A stretch of 64,000 nucleotides of DNA from Pseudomonas fluorescens (GTDB taxonomy: Bacteria; Pseudomonadota; Gammaproteobacteria; Pseudomonadales; Pseudomonadaceae), in assembly GCF_902498195.1 (NCBI RefSeq), contig NZ_CABVIY010000005.1, forward strand, positions 496,001 through 560,000, read 5' to 3'. Shown piece after piece: positions 6,746 through 15,887 of this stretch. The translations under genes and the position numbers were made by a program. The number at the start of each line of letters is the position of its first letter. The first letter of the stretch is position 1. Under the pieces are notes generated by a model. That model did not search any database, had not been told where the DNA came from, and saw only the letters and a list, made by a program, of their open reading frames with translations.

Positions 6746-9001
6746 TCAGGGCGAAGAAGAAACCTGATAGTTCCCCACCACCCCATCCCCCCAAAACACT
6801 GTGATGCTCTGCCCCGCCAGCCGCACCCCCTCAACCTCACGTTCACGCCCATCAAAATTGGCCATCAGCCGTGTGCCATCGACAAACGTGGTCTGCTGCA
6901 CCAGCCGATCCTCGCTCAACCATCTGAAGCCGGTCATCGCCTGGGTCGCCAGGCGCTCGTGCAGGGGACGGAAGAAGGCATCCTGGCGCGCCATCAACGG
7001 CAGCCTCTGTTTCAACGTCTCGGCGCTGAGGTGATAAAGCGGCGGTACGTTGTAGAGCAGTTGGGCCAATTCATTTTCGACCCGCACATTGCTCAGTTTG
7101 AGGCTGTCGAACAGCCAGTGATGGGTGGTGATGACCGAGCCATGGAACACCGCCTGATACAGCGGCAGGCGCGTCTGCGGGGCAAAATGCACCGTCCGGT
7201 AGGGCTCTTTGAGCGGCACGGATTTGAAGAACACTTGAGGCTGCTCATTGGGGAACCAACGGCCCAGGAAATACATAGACTCCGGTTTTTTACTCATGTC
7301 CGCATCACCCCAGCCGATCACCGGCGTCTGCATGCCATGGGCAAACAGAATCCCCTGCGAGGTCGTGGCGTTGCCATCCTCGGAACCCGTCGGCAGGTGC
7401 AAGGTTTCATTCAGCCAGCGCGCCGCGTCGATATTGCCCGCTGCGTTTTGGGCCTGGGTCAAGGTGGCACCCGGTCGATAGCTGTCGAACAGCATGCCGG
7501 TGGCGTAGGCATCCAGAAACCAGCTGTTGAAACCGGCACGGGCCTGTACCGCTTTGATACGCGCCTCCAGCAATGGGCGCACGCAGCGTGGATCGGTGTA
7601 GTGACCCGATTGCTGGAACCCGCTTTTGAACTGGCCCCCGTTCAAGACAATCGCGCATTCCCGGTTGGCGCGTGAGCCCAGGTGTGCCGTGGTCCAGTCC
7701 GGGTTTTCACTGGCGCTGAGCGCGGTTTCGTAGGAGTCGTACGGCGCCAGCAAATACCCTCCCGCGACAGCCTCGCGCACGGCCTCGGGATGCCAGAGAC
7801 CGCCCTCCCAGCCCTCACCGAGGCCTATCCACAAGCGCAAAAGCCCTGCCGTTTTCAGCTGTTCAAAGGTGCTCGCGGACAAGCTGCTGCCCCAGCGTTC
7901 GGGGTGGGCTGTCAGCGCTTCGGCAAATTCAGCGGCCAGCGTCGTACGCAGTGGGCCGTAACCCTCGGCGAGTGTCTGCATATCCGGTTCGACGACCGCC
8001 TGCCAGCCCTTTCGCGCCCGGGTGTTGAGCGCGCCGTTGAGGCCGCGCAACAACGTGGTTTGTTGATATCCGTTCAGCGGTGGTTGCGCGGCGCCGAGAA
8101 CCTTAAGGGTTTCGACATCGAATTTTGCGCGTAACGCGCTGGCCAGCGCACCGTTGCCACGCATCAGGGTCAACAAGGCCGGCCAGTTGCGCACGTCGCC
8201 CGGGCCGAGCAGGTCGTTGCCCCACAGATAAACATGGCTGGCCCCCAGGAGCTTCTTGGCTTCGGGAGTCTTCAACAGTTTGTCGCTCAAGGTTTCGTAT
8301 TGCCCGGTATCAACCAACCATTGCCGATAGCGCTTGGCTCCGGCCAACAGATCGGCATCCCCCAACGACAGTTTGAACGTCAGCGGTGCATGGGGCTCAA
8401 GGGAGGTGAATTGGTGATGGGCCGTCAGGGCGAGGGTGTTGCTTTCGGTGCTGAAGGTCAGGCGATTGTTGTAGGGATTGGTCATCAGCCAGTTCAGCGT
8501 GAAACCACCATGATCGACGCCCCACAGCGGCAGGCTCAGGTCCTGGGTGGTGTTGAAGCCACCCTGATCGAGCAGAAACCGCTGCCACAGCGAGTGCCCC
8601 GCGGGTACGTAATGCCCCTCGGCCAGCGGCCAGACCAGGCCTTTGCCCATGGCACTGCCGGGCTGCTTGAGGAACGTCAGTTCACCGGGATCGCGGGCCG
8701 TGATGGACAAGGACAGCTCACGCTCATCCAGGACGGCACTGAGCGTCCAGGCGCCGTCATTCCATTTCCAGTCCAGGCGGTCGGTACTTTGCTTGAGATG
8801 GCTGACCTTGTGCCCGACAACGCCGAGCGAGGCTTGCACGGGCGGGTGCCGTGCGGGGATGACGCGGATCGCGAGCGTGGCGGGATCGAGTTCGACGCGC
8901 CACCGCGGGTTTTCCAGCACGCTGGCGGCCAGCGTCGAGGATGACAGCAAGAGAACGACTAACAACAGCCCCCAACACAAACGACGGGTAACGTATGACA
9001 T
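6746..9001 (-). CDS. Exported glycoside-hydrolase-like protein (possibly GH101/GH129-related)
   Basis: A 751-residue protein starting at the ATG complementary to 8999-9001, with GGAGGAGGG a few bases upstream. Residues 1-27 form a Sec signal peptide ending TLAAS. A beta-rich N-terminal half (WRVELDPATLAIRVIPA) precedes a probable (beta/alpha)8 region with SWFLDAYATGM and, 44 residues after that aspartate, TGSEDGNA; an Asp/Glu pair of this kind would fit nucleophile and acid/base of the GH101/GH129 group. That group removes O-linked GalNAc sugars, but assignment is by recalled similarity only. It has no operon partner; the RND operon ends 183 bases upstream. An uncharacterized secreted carbohydrate-active enzyme is the safest call. 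Confidence 0.5.
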   Translation of the reverse strand: MSYVTRRLCWGLLLVVLLLSSSTLAASVLENPRWRVELDPATLAIRVIPARHPPVQASLGVVGHKVSHLKQSTDRLDWKWNDGAWTLSAVLDERELSLSITARDPGELTFLKQPGSAMGKGLVWPLAEGHYVPAGHSLWQRFLLDQGGFNTTQDLSLPLWGVDHGGFTLNWLMTNPYNNRLTFSTESNTLALTAHHQFTSLEPHAPLTFKLSLGDADLLAGAKRYRQWLVDTGQYETLSDKLLKTPEAKKLLGASHVYLWGNDLLGPGDVRNWPALLTLMRGNGALASALRAKFDVETLKVLGAAQPPLNGYQQTTLLRGLNGALNTRARKGWQAVVEPDMQTLAEGYGPLRTTLAAEFAEALTAHPERWGSSLSASTFEQLKTAGLLRLWIGLGEGWEGGLWHPEAVREAVAGGYLLAPYDSYETALSASENPDWTTAHLGSRANRECAIVLNGGQFKSGFQQSGHYTDPRCVRPLLEARIKAVQARAGFNSWFLDAYATGMLFDSYRPGATLTQAQNAAGNIDAARWLNETLHLPTGSEDGNATTSQGILFAHGMQTPVIGWGDADMSKKPESMYFLGRWFPNEQPQVFFKSVPLKEPYRTVHFAPQTRLPLYQAVFHGSVITTHHWLFDSLKLSNVRVENELAQLLYNVPPLYHLSAETLKQRLPLMARQDAFFRPLHERLATQAMTGFRWLSEDRLVQQTTFVDGTRLMANFDGREREVEGVRLAGQSITVFWGDGVVGNYQVSSSP

Positions 9002-9118
9002 CGAGAACCCTCCTCCATCGGGAGAAGGGACCGTATCGTAACGCACCCATGCTGTAAGTAGGACCGTTCCCAAATTTTCGTTCTGGAACCATTGGCATTC
9101 CGTCGCCTGTACTGGCCT

Positions 9119-9182
9119 CTTCGCGAGCAAGCCCGCTCCCACATTGGAATGCATTTCAAATGTGGGAGCGGGCTTGCTCGCT
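9119..9182. repeat. REPIN, GCGAGCAAGCCCGCTCCCAC class
   Basis: Arms about 9119-9143 and 9160-9182 around a short spacer (ATTGGAATGCATTTCAAAT, itself palindromic). It ends 2 bases from the stop codon of triC. Confidence 0.88.
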
Positions 9183-9183
9183 T

Positions 9184-12100
9184 TTATTTCGGCTCGCGAA
9201 TCTTGTACCAGGCCACATACAACGCCGGCAAAAACAGCAGCGTCAGCAAGGTGGCGATGATGATGCCGCCGATCATCGCGTACGCCATCGGCCCCCAGAA
9301 CACTTCCCGGGCAATCGGGATCATCCCCAGGCTCGCCGCCGCCGCCGTCAGCAGAATCGGCCGGCGACGATGCTCGGTCGCTTCCAGCACCGCATCCCAC
9401 GGTGAAGAGCCTGCGCTCACAAACTCGTCGATCTGGGTCACCAGGATCACCGAATTGCGGATGATGATGCCGATCAGCGCCAGGATCCCCAGAATCGCCA
9501 CGAAGCCCATCGGCGTTCCGGTCGGCACCAGCGCCAGCACCACGCCGATCAGGCCCAGCGGTGCCACGCTGGCCACCAGGAACATCTTCTGCACGCTGTG
9601 CAGCTGGATCATCAGGAAGGTGGCCATCAAAAACAGCATCAACGGCACGACCTTGGCAATCGGCCCCTGGGCCTTGGCGCTTTCCTCTACCGTACCGCCG
9701 GTGGCGATTTTGTAACCCACCGGCAACGCCGCCGCGAACTTGTCGATGCCGGGTTTGAGCAGGGCCACCAGGTCGGTGGGCTGGATCTCGCCGAGCGTGG
9801 CGGCCTTGATGGTCACGGTCGGTTTGCGGTCACGGCGCCACACCAGCGGCTGCTCCAGTTCGTAGCGCACGGTGGCGAACGCCAGCAGTGGGATCGAGGT
9901 GCCGCTGGGCGTGACGATCTGCAGGTTTTGCAGGGTTTGCGGCGTGCCCCGTTCGGCGTCCACCGCGCGGCCGACCACGTTGATCAGGTAGATGTCGTCG
10001 TCGACCTGGGTCACGGTCGAGCCGCTGACGATGCTGTTCATCAGGTTGGCCACGTCCTCGGACGACAGGCCGAGCTGGCGCGCCTTGTCCTGGGCGATGT
10101 CGATGCGCAGCACCTTGCCCGGCTCGTTCCAGTCGAAAATGATCTCGCCGATGTGCGGGCTCTTGTCCAGTTCGCTGGCCAGGTCGATGGCGTGCTTGCG
10201 CACCTGATCGATGTCATTGCCGCTGACCCGGTACTGGATCGGCCGCCCGACCGGCGGGCCCATTTCCAGCGCTTGCACGTAGCTGCCAATGCCGACGAAG
10301 TCTTTGCGCAGGCGTTCGCGCAGACGATCGCTGAGCACCTTGCGCGACTCGAAGCCTTTGCTGACGATCACCAGTTGCGCGTAGTACGGGTTCTGCAATT
10401 GCTGGTCGAGGGGCAGGTAGAAACGGATCGCACCCTGGCCGATGTAGGTGCTCCAGCGCACGATGTCCGGGTCGCCCTTGAGCGTGGCTTCAAGCTTGTC
10501 CACGGCTTTGCGCGTTTCGTCGATGGAAGCGTTTTGCGGCAGGTTCAGGTCCACCAGGATTTCCGGGCGGTCCGAGGACGGGAAGAACTGGTTCTGCACA
10601 AAGCGCATGCAGAACACGGACAGCACAAACAGCAACACCGTGATGCCGATCGCCCACCAGCGGTTGCGCATGCTCCACAGCAAGCCGCCATTGAACGCCC
10701 GACCGAGTCGCCCGGGCTCTGCCGAATGCGGCTTAACGTTGGTACTGAGGATGTGCACGCCGATCACCGGGGCGAACAATACGGCGACTATCCACGAGAC
10801 GATCATCGCCACGGCGATCACCGCAAACAGGGTGAAGGTGTACTCACCGGCAGAGCTGGCGTTCAGGCCGATCGGCACGAAGCCGGCGACGGTCACCAGC
10901 GTACCGGTGAGCATCGGGAACGCCGTCGAGGTGTAGGCAAAGGTCGCCGCCTGCTCCTTGGTATCGCCCATTTCCAGACGCGACACCATCATTTCGACGG
11001 TGATCATCGCGTCGTCCACCAACAGGCCCAGGGCGATGATCAGCGCGCCGAGGGAAATCCGCTGCATGGTGATGCCGCTGTATTCCATGAACACAAACAC
11101 CATCGCCAGCACCAGCGGGATCGAACACGCCACCACCAGCCCTGCGCGCACGCCGAGGCTGATGAAGCTGACGACCAGCACGATCACCACCGCCTCAAAC
11201 AATGCGCTGGTAAAGCCGCCGACTGCCTCTTCCACCACTTCAGCCTGGTCGGACACGTTGTGTACGCCAACGCCAACCGGCAAGTCGGCGGTCAGTTCAT
11301 TGATGCGCTCGTGCAGCGCCTTGCCGAACACCTGGATGTTGCCGCCCTTCTGCATGGCGATGGCCAGGCCGATGGCTTGCTGGCCATTGAAGCGAAACTC
11401 GGGGGTCATCGGGTCGACGTAGCCGCGCTGGATGTCGGCGATATCGGCCAGGCGATAGAAGCGGTCGTTGAGCCGCAGGTTGACGTTGGCCAGGTCTTTT
11501 TCGGAGGCGAACTGCCCGGAAGTGCGCACCGAAATCCGCTCCGGGCCCGCCTCGATCACCCCGGCCGGGGTCACCGCGTTTTCTTTTTGCAGGCTTTGCA
11601 CGACCTGCCCTTCATCAATGCCCAGTGCCGCCAGTTTGCGCGTGGAGAAGTTCAGGTAAATGACTTCATCCTGCTGGCCAATCATCTCGATCTTGCCCAG
11701 CCCCGGCACATTGTGGATCTCGGCGCGGGCCTGCTCGACGTAGTCGCGCAGCTGGCGCATCGACAAGCCATCGGCGGTGAAGGCGTAGACCGAACCGAAC
11801 ACGTCACCGAACTCGTCGTTGAATGACGGCCCTTGCAGGCCCTGGGGAAATTGGCCCTTGATGTCGCCGATCTTCTTGCGCACCTGGTACCAGATTTCCG
11901 GAATATCCCTGGCCTTGGTGGTGTCGCGCAGGTTCACGTAGACCGTGGACTCGCCGGGGCGGGTGTAGCTTTTCACGTAGTCGAGCGAATCGAGTTCTTC
12001 GAGCTTTTTCTCAATGCGGTCGGTGACCTGCTTGAGGGTTTCTTCCTGGGTCGCACCGGGCCAGCGGCTCTGGATCACCATGGTTTTGATGGTGAACGAC

Positions 12101-12225
12101 GGGTCTTCCTCGCGGCCCAGGTTCATGTACGAAAACACGCCCATCAGCAGCGCGACGAACATCAAATACCAGACAAACGACTGATGCTTGAGGGCCCATT
12201 CGGATAAGTTGAAACTCCCTTTCAT
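9184..12225 (-). CDS. triC: RND efflux permease, TriC-like
   Basis: A 1013-residue resistance-nodulation-division inner-membrane pump with the typical duplicated layout: an N-terminal TM helix, a large periplasmic loop, TM2-6, a second loop and TM8-12. The proton-relay aspartate pair is at residues 404-405 in TM4 (GLLVDDAMITVEM). The start MKGSFNLSEWALKHQSFVWY and the GREEDPSFTIKTMVIQ segment place it in the subgroup that contains P. aeruginosa TriC. The gene is preceded by two adaptor genes, the hallmark of TriABC, with an ATGA overlap to triB. TriABC needs OpmH as outer-membrane partner; none is encoded here. Substrates such as triclosan are known for TriABC but only inferred for this one. 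Confidence 0.85.
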   Translation of the reverse strand: MKGSFNLSEWALKHQSFVWYLMFVALLMGVFSYMNLGREEDPSFTIKTMVIQSRWPGATQEETLKQVTDRIEKKLEELDSLDYVKSYTRPGESTVYVNLRDTTKARDIPEIWYQVRKKIGDIKGQFPQGLQGPSFNDEFGDVFGSVYAFTADGLSMRQLRDYVEQARAEIHNVPGLGKIEMIGQQDEVIYLNFSTRKLAALGIDEGQVVQSLQKENAVTPAGVIEAGPERISVRTSGQFASEKDLANVNLRLNDRFYRLADIADIQRGYVDPMTPEFRFNGQQAIGLAIAMQKGGNIQVFGKALHERINELTADLPVGVGVHNVSDQAEVVEEAVGGFTSALFEAVVIVLVVSFISLGVRAGLVVACSIPLVLAMVFVFMEYSGITMQRISLGALIIALGLLVDDAMITVEMMVSRLEMGDTKEQAATFAYTSTAFPMLTGTLVTVAGFVPIGLNASSAGEYTFTLFAVIAVAMIVSWIVAVLFAPVIGVHILSTNVKPHSAEPGRLGRAFNGGLLWSMRNRWWAIGITVLLFVLSVFCMRFVQNQFFPSSDRPEILVDLNLPQNASIDETRKAVDKLEATLKGDPDIVRWSTYIGQGAIRFYLPLDQQLQNPYYAQLVIVSKGFESRKVLSDRLRERLRKDFVGIGSYVQALEMGPPVGRPIQYRVSGNDIDQVRKHAIDLASELDKSPHIGEIIFDWNEPGKVLRIDIAQDKARQLGLSSEDVANLMNSIVSGSTVTQVDDDIYLINVVGRAVDAERGTPQTLQNLQIVTPSGTSIPLLAFATVRYELEQPLVWRRDRKPTVTIKAATLGEIQPTDLVALLKPGIDKFAAALPVGYKIATGGTVEESAKAQGPIAKVVPLMLFLMATFLMIQLHSVQKMFLVASVAPLGLIGVVLALVPTGTPMGFVAILGILALIGIIIRNSVILVTQIDEFVSAGSSPWDAVLEATEHRRRPILLTAAAASLGMIPIAREVFWGPMAYAMIGGIIIATLLTLLFLPALYVAWYKIREPK

Positions 12226-13289
12226 TGTGGGCTGCCCCCGTCGACTTTCACTTTTTGCCCCGGTTTGAGGCTGTTCACACCGGCGGTGACGACGCGTTCG
12301 CCGTTCTTCACCCCGAAGGCCAGCACCACGCTGCTGTCGGTGCGGCTGACGACACTGACGTCCCGAGACGACACGGTTTGCGTCTGCGGATCGACGACCC
12401 AGACCCGCGTTTTACCCTCTACCTCCTGCAAGGCCGTCAAGGGCACTTCGACACGTGGCTTGATGGCTGAACTCAAGGTCACGCTGATCGCCGTCCCCAG
12501 GCGGAATGCGGTCGGTGTCTCGGCCAGGGTCAGGCGTGCGCGCCGGGTGCGGGTGGTGCTTTCGGCCTGGGGCTCGATTTCCCGCACGGTGGCGGTGGTG
12601 GTGATTTCCGGGTTGAGTTGCGCGGCGACCTGAAACACCACGTCCTTGGGTAACTGATCGATCAGGGTGTCGGGCAGATCGATCACCGCTTCCTTGATGT
12701 CCGGTTGCGCCAGGGTCACGACCTGCTGGCCAGCGGTAACGACTTGCCCGGCCTCGGCGTTCCACGCGGTGACCACGGATTTGTGGTCGGCGCGCAATTC
12801 AACGTAATTGAGCTGGTCCTTGGCCTGGTTGACCGCGGCCCGCGCCTGATCGAGCGACGCCTGGGTGGTTTTCAGATCGGTTTGCGCCGAATCGAGTTGC
12901 GCCTGCGAACCCACGCCGCGGTCAAACAAATCCTGCTGCCGGCGCGCGGTGGCCTGGGCGTTGATGAATTGCGCCTGAATACTCGCCAGGTCACCCTCTG
13001 CCGACCGTAGCTGGTTCTGCTGGTCGGTGGGGTCGAGCGAGGCGAGCAGGTCACCGGCGTTCACTTCTGCGCCGACGTCGACGGCACGGCTGGCAATGCG
13101 TCCCGGTATGCGGAACCCGACATTGCTTTCGTAGCGCGCCTGAATGTTGCCGGCAAAACGCCCGAGGTTTTCCTCGCCGAATGCCTTGACCAGAATCGAC
13201 AACACCGGGCGTACCGGCTCCGGCGGTGGCTCCTTTTTCGAACAGGCCACCAGCATCACACTGGCGCATACCAGTAACAGGCGCCTCAT
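12222..13289 (-). CDS. triB: RND periplasmic adaptor lipoprotein, TriB-like
   Basis: A 355-residue membrane-fusion protein. The chosen start (ATG complementary to 13287-13289) gives a lipoprotein signal peptide, MRRLLLVCASVMLVACSKK, with the lipobox LVAC; longer in-frame extensions overlap triA and lack support. Domains: lipoyl/barrel-sandwich halves around a coiled-coil hairpin (about residues 95-160, rich in A/Q/L heptads), then beta-barrel and membrane-proximal domains (VEVPLTALQEVEGKTRVWVVD). It is the second adaptor of the operon and overlaps both triA (ATGA, 13286-13289) and triC (12222-12225). Confidence 0.85.
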   Translation of the reverse strand: MRRLLLVCASVMLVACSKKEPPPEPVRPVLSILVKAFGEENLGRFAGNIQARYESNVGFRIPGRIASRAVDVGAEVNAGDLLASLDPTDQQNQLRSAEGDLASIQAQFINAQATARRQQDLFDRGVGSQAQLDSAQTDLKTTQASLDQARAAVNQAKDQLNYVELRADHKSVVTAWNAEAGQVVTAGQQVVTLAQPDIKEAVIDLPDTLIDQLPKDVVFQVAAQLNPEITTTATVREIEPQAESTTRTRRARLTLAETPTAFRLGTAISVTLSSAIKPRVEVPLTALQEVEGKTRVWVVDPQTQTVSSRDVSVVSRTDSSVVLAFGVKNGERVVTAGVNSLKPGQKVKVDGGSPQ

Positions 13290-14389
13290 GGCTGGGCCTC
13301 CGTGGCGAATTCCTTGTAGGTGTTTTCGGCGACGTCCACGATCACGCCCGGGTGCAGCAACTGCCCCCCGGCGATGACGACTTTTTCGCCACCGTTCAGA
13401 CCTCCACTGATGATGACTTTTCCGGTCAGGTAGCGGCCGACGGTGACGGGGTGCAACTGCGCCTTGCCCTCCCCGTCCACCAGCCACACGGCAGGCTGGC
13501 TGACATCCTTGGTCAGCGCCGACCACGGCAACTCCACGGCGGCTTTGCCCCGGGTATGAGCGGTGGCACTGACCACAGAACCCAGTTGCATCCCCTGCGG
13601 CAAAGGACCCAGGGTGACTTTGACCTGCACCGTGCCGGTCTGCTCGGAGACGGCCGGCGTGATCTCGCGAACGGTGCCGGTGGTTTTGATCGCCGGGTTA
13701 TCCAGCAAGCTGACCACCACCGACTTGTCCGACGGCGGCTCGACCAGTAGCGACTCGAAGACGTTGAACACCGCGTCGCGGTCGCCATCCTGCGCAAGGC
13801 TGAAGATCGGCACCGTGGCCTGCACCACCTGGCCGACTTCCGCCTGACGCGCGGTGATCACACCCGGCGCATCGGAAATCAGCGCGGTGTAGCTCAATTG
13901 CTCCTTGGCATTGGCCAGTTGCGCCTGGGCCGCCGCGAGCGAACTCTGGCTGCTGCGCAACGCGGCTTGGGCCGAATCGTATTCGCTTTGGCTGGTGTAG
14001 CCCTTGGGCAGCAGTTTTTGCTGGCGCACGAAAGACGCGGCGTTCTGTTTGACCTTGGCCTGTTCGGCGACGACCTGGGCCTGGGCCGAATCGACGTTGG
14101 TCTGCAGGTCTTTGGGATCAAGCCGGGCGAGCACCTGTTTGGCGGAAATGCGGTCACCGACGTCGACCGTACGCTGGATGATCTTGCCGCCGACGCGAAA
14201 CGAGAGTTCGGTCTGCACCCGCGCCTGTACATCGCCGGTCAAGGTCACGCTGGTGGCATAGTTGGCCGGTTTGACTTCTTGCACGAAAACCCGTGGCCGG
14301 GCCTTCTCGACCGGCTTCTCTTCGCTACAGGCACTCAGCAAGGCCAGCAGGCTCAGGCCAAGGGCTATTCTCAATCCGGGACCAACCAT
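13286..14389 (-). CDS. triA: RND periplasmic adaptor lipoprotein, TriA-like
   Basis: A 367-residue membrane-fusion protein, first gene of the triABC-like operon; AAGGAG at 14396-14401 fixes the start. The signal peptide ends in the lipobox LLSAC. A coiled-coil hairpin (about 95-170), lipoyl halves and beta-barrel are recognizable (GDVQARVQTELSFRVGGKI near the N-terminus). It differs from TriB at the sequence level, as expected for pumps that use two non-identical adaptors. No regulator gene lies beside the operon: the divergent gene is an ATPase and a REPIN separates them. Confidence 0.83.
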   Translation of the reverse strand: MVGPGLRIALGLSLLALLSACSEEKPVEKARPRVFVQEVKPANYATSVTLTGDVQARVQTELSFRVGGKIIQRTVDVGDRISAKQVLARLDPKDLQTNVDSAQAQVVAEQAKVKQNAASFVRQQKLLPKGYTSQSEYDSAQAALRSSQSSLAAAQAQLANAKEQLSYTALISDAPGVITARQAEVGQVVQATVPIFSLAQDGDRDAVFNVFESLLVEPPSDKSVVVSLLDNPAIKTTGTVREITPAVSEQTGTVQVKVTLGPLPQGMQLGSVVSATAHTRGKAAVELPWSALTKDVSQPAVWLVDGEGKAQLHPVTVGRYLTGKVIISGGLNGGEKVVIAGGQLLHPGVIVDVAENTYKEFATEAQP

Positions 14390-14478
14390 GCAGACTCCTT
14401 TGCGTTTAACGGGCGCGATTCGTCTGTCAGCTTAGAACAGGGTTCAACCTTCGCCCGCGCAAAATCCGGATTTTCCCC

Positions 14479-14558
14479 TGTAGGCGCTGCCGAAGGCTGC
14501 GATCTTTTGCTTTTCAATGATCAAGATCAAAAGATCGCAGCCTGCGGCAGCTCCTACA
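14479..14558. repeat. REPIN, AAGATCGCAGCCTTCGGCAGCTCC class
   Basis: Arms TGTAGGCGCTGCCGAAGGCTG (14479-14504) and AAAAGATCGCAGCCTGCGGCA (14530-14558), each with one variant base, in the divergent gap between triA and the ATPase gene. Confidence 0.82.
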
Positions 14559-14585
14559 TGAAGCAGGTCACAGAGAATATTGTTC

Positions 14586-15746
14586 ATGCTCAAAACCCTG
14601 GCGGTGGCCAATTACCGTTCCATCAACAAACTGGTGATCCCGCTGGGTCGGCTGAACCTGATCACCGGCCCCAACGGTAGCGGTAAATCCAACCTCTACC
14701 GAGCGTTGCGCCTGCTGGCGGAAACCGCTCAGGGCGGCGTGGTCAACGCACTGGCCCGCGAGGGCGGTCTGGATTCGACCTTCTGGGCCGGCCCGGAAGT
14801 CATTTCGCGGCGCATGCGAAATGGTGAAGTGCCGATTCAGTCGACCGTACGACACGGTGTCAAACGTCTGCGCCTGGGGTTTGCCGGGGACGAGTTCAGC
14901 TACTCGATTGCCTTGGGCCTGCCCGAACCGAGTCGCTCCGCGTTTTCCCTCGACCCGGAAATCAAAAAGGAATGCATCTGGAGCGGCCCGTTTTACCGCC
15001 AGGCGAGCCTGCTGGTGGATCGCGACGGCCCAATGATCCGCGCCCGCACCAACCGCAGCTGGGATGTGCTGGCTCAGCACACGCCGAACTTCGACAGCCT
15101 GTTCGACCAGATCGGCAGCCTGCGCGCCTCGCCGGAAGTGCTGCAAATGCGCGAGTTCATTCGACGCTGGCGCTTCTACGATCACTTTCGTAGCGATGCA
15201 GACGCGCCGGTGCGCCAGCCACAACTGGGCACTCGCACGCCAGTGCTGCATCACGACGGCAGGGATCTGGCGGCGGCGTTGCAGACCATCATCGAAATCG
15301 GCGATCCCGAGGCATTGCAGAATGCAATAACCGACGCTTTTCCCGGTGCGCGGCTGCACATCCAGCCGCTGGCCGGAGGACGCTTTGCCATCGAGTTTTA
15401 TCAGGAAGGTTTGCTGCGCCCGTTGTCGGCGGCGGAGCTGTCGGACGGGACGTTGCGTTATCTGTTGCTGGTAGCGGCGCTACTCACGCCCAGGCCGCCG
15501 ACCTTGATGGTGCTGAACGAACCGGAAACCAGCCTGCATCCGGATCTGTTGCCGGCGTTAGCGCGGTTGATCATTCGCGCATCGGAGCAGTGTCAGGTGT
15601 GGGTGGTCTCCCATGCACGGCGCTTGATCTCGGCCTTGCAGGAGGACCCGGAGTGCAATTGCATCGTGTTGGAGAAAAATCTGGGGCAAACCGGGATTGT
15701 CGGGCAGCGGATGCTGGATGAGCCGGCGTGGTATTGGCCGGATTGA
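14586..15746 (+). CDS. RecF/SMC-like AAA family ATPase (COG4637-type)
   Basis: A 386-residue P-loop protein starting at ATG 14586. Walker A is GPNGSGKS (residues 28-35) in the context LKTLAVANYRSINKL, typical of RecF/OLD-like ATPases in which the first strand leads straight into the P loop. The ABC-type signature region is LSAAELSDGTLRYLLL and Walker B with its D-loop reads LMVLNEPETSLHPDLLPALARL. There is no long coiled coil and no TOPRIM domain, so it is not an OLD nuclease. The cellular role of this orphan family is unknown; no partner gene is adjacent. The ribosome site is weak (AGAG at 14573-14576). Confidence 0.8.
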   Translation: MLKTLAVANYRSINKLVIPLGRLNLITGPNGSGKSNLYRALRLLAETAQGGVVNALAREGGLDSTFWAGPEVISRRMRNGEVPIQSTVRHGVKRLRLGFAGDEFSYSIALGLPEPSRSAFSLDPEIKKECIWSGPFYRQASLLVDRDGPMIRARTNRSWDVLAQHTPNFDSLFDQIGSLRASPEVLQMREFIRRWRFYDHFRSDADAPVRQPQLGTRTPVLHHDGRDLAAALQTIIEIGDPEALQNAITDAFPGARLHIQPLAGGRFAIEFYQEGLLRPLSAAELSDGTLRYLLLVAALLTPRPPTLMVLNEPETSLHPDLLPALARLIIRASEQCQVWVVSHARRLISALQEDPECNCIVLEKNLGQTGIVGQRMLDEPAWYWPD

Positions 15747-15762
15747 TCAGCGTCTGAAAAAG

Positions 15763-15855
15763 CTTCGCGAGCAAGCCCGCTCCCACAGTTGATCTGTATT
15801 GCACACAATAGGGTGCCCTGACACAGATCCTGTGGGAGCGGGCTTGCTCGCGAAG
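15763..15855. repeat. REPIN, GCGAGCAAGCCCGCTCCCAC class
   Basis: Arms about 15763-15788 and 15832-15855, spacer about 43 bases, between the convergent ATPase and substrate-binding protein genes. Confidence 0.88.
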
Positions 15856-15887
15856 ACGGCAGCGCAAACGCCGCCGAGGTTACTGAA

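Noticed and set aside
9598..11826. A 742-codon plus-strand frame opposite triC
   Set aside because: Antisense shadow caused by GC-skewed third positions; contains no recognizable motif while the minus strand encodes a complete RND pump.
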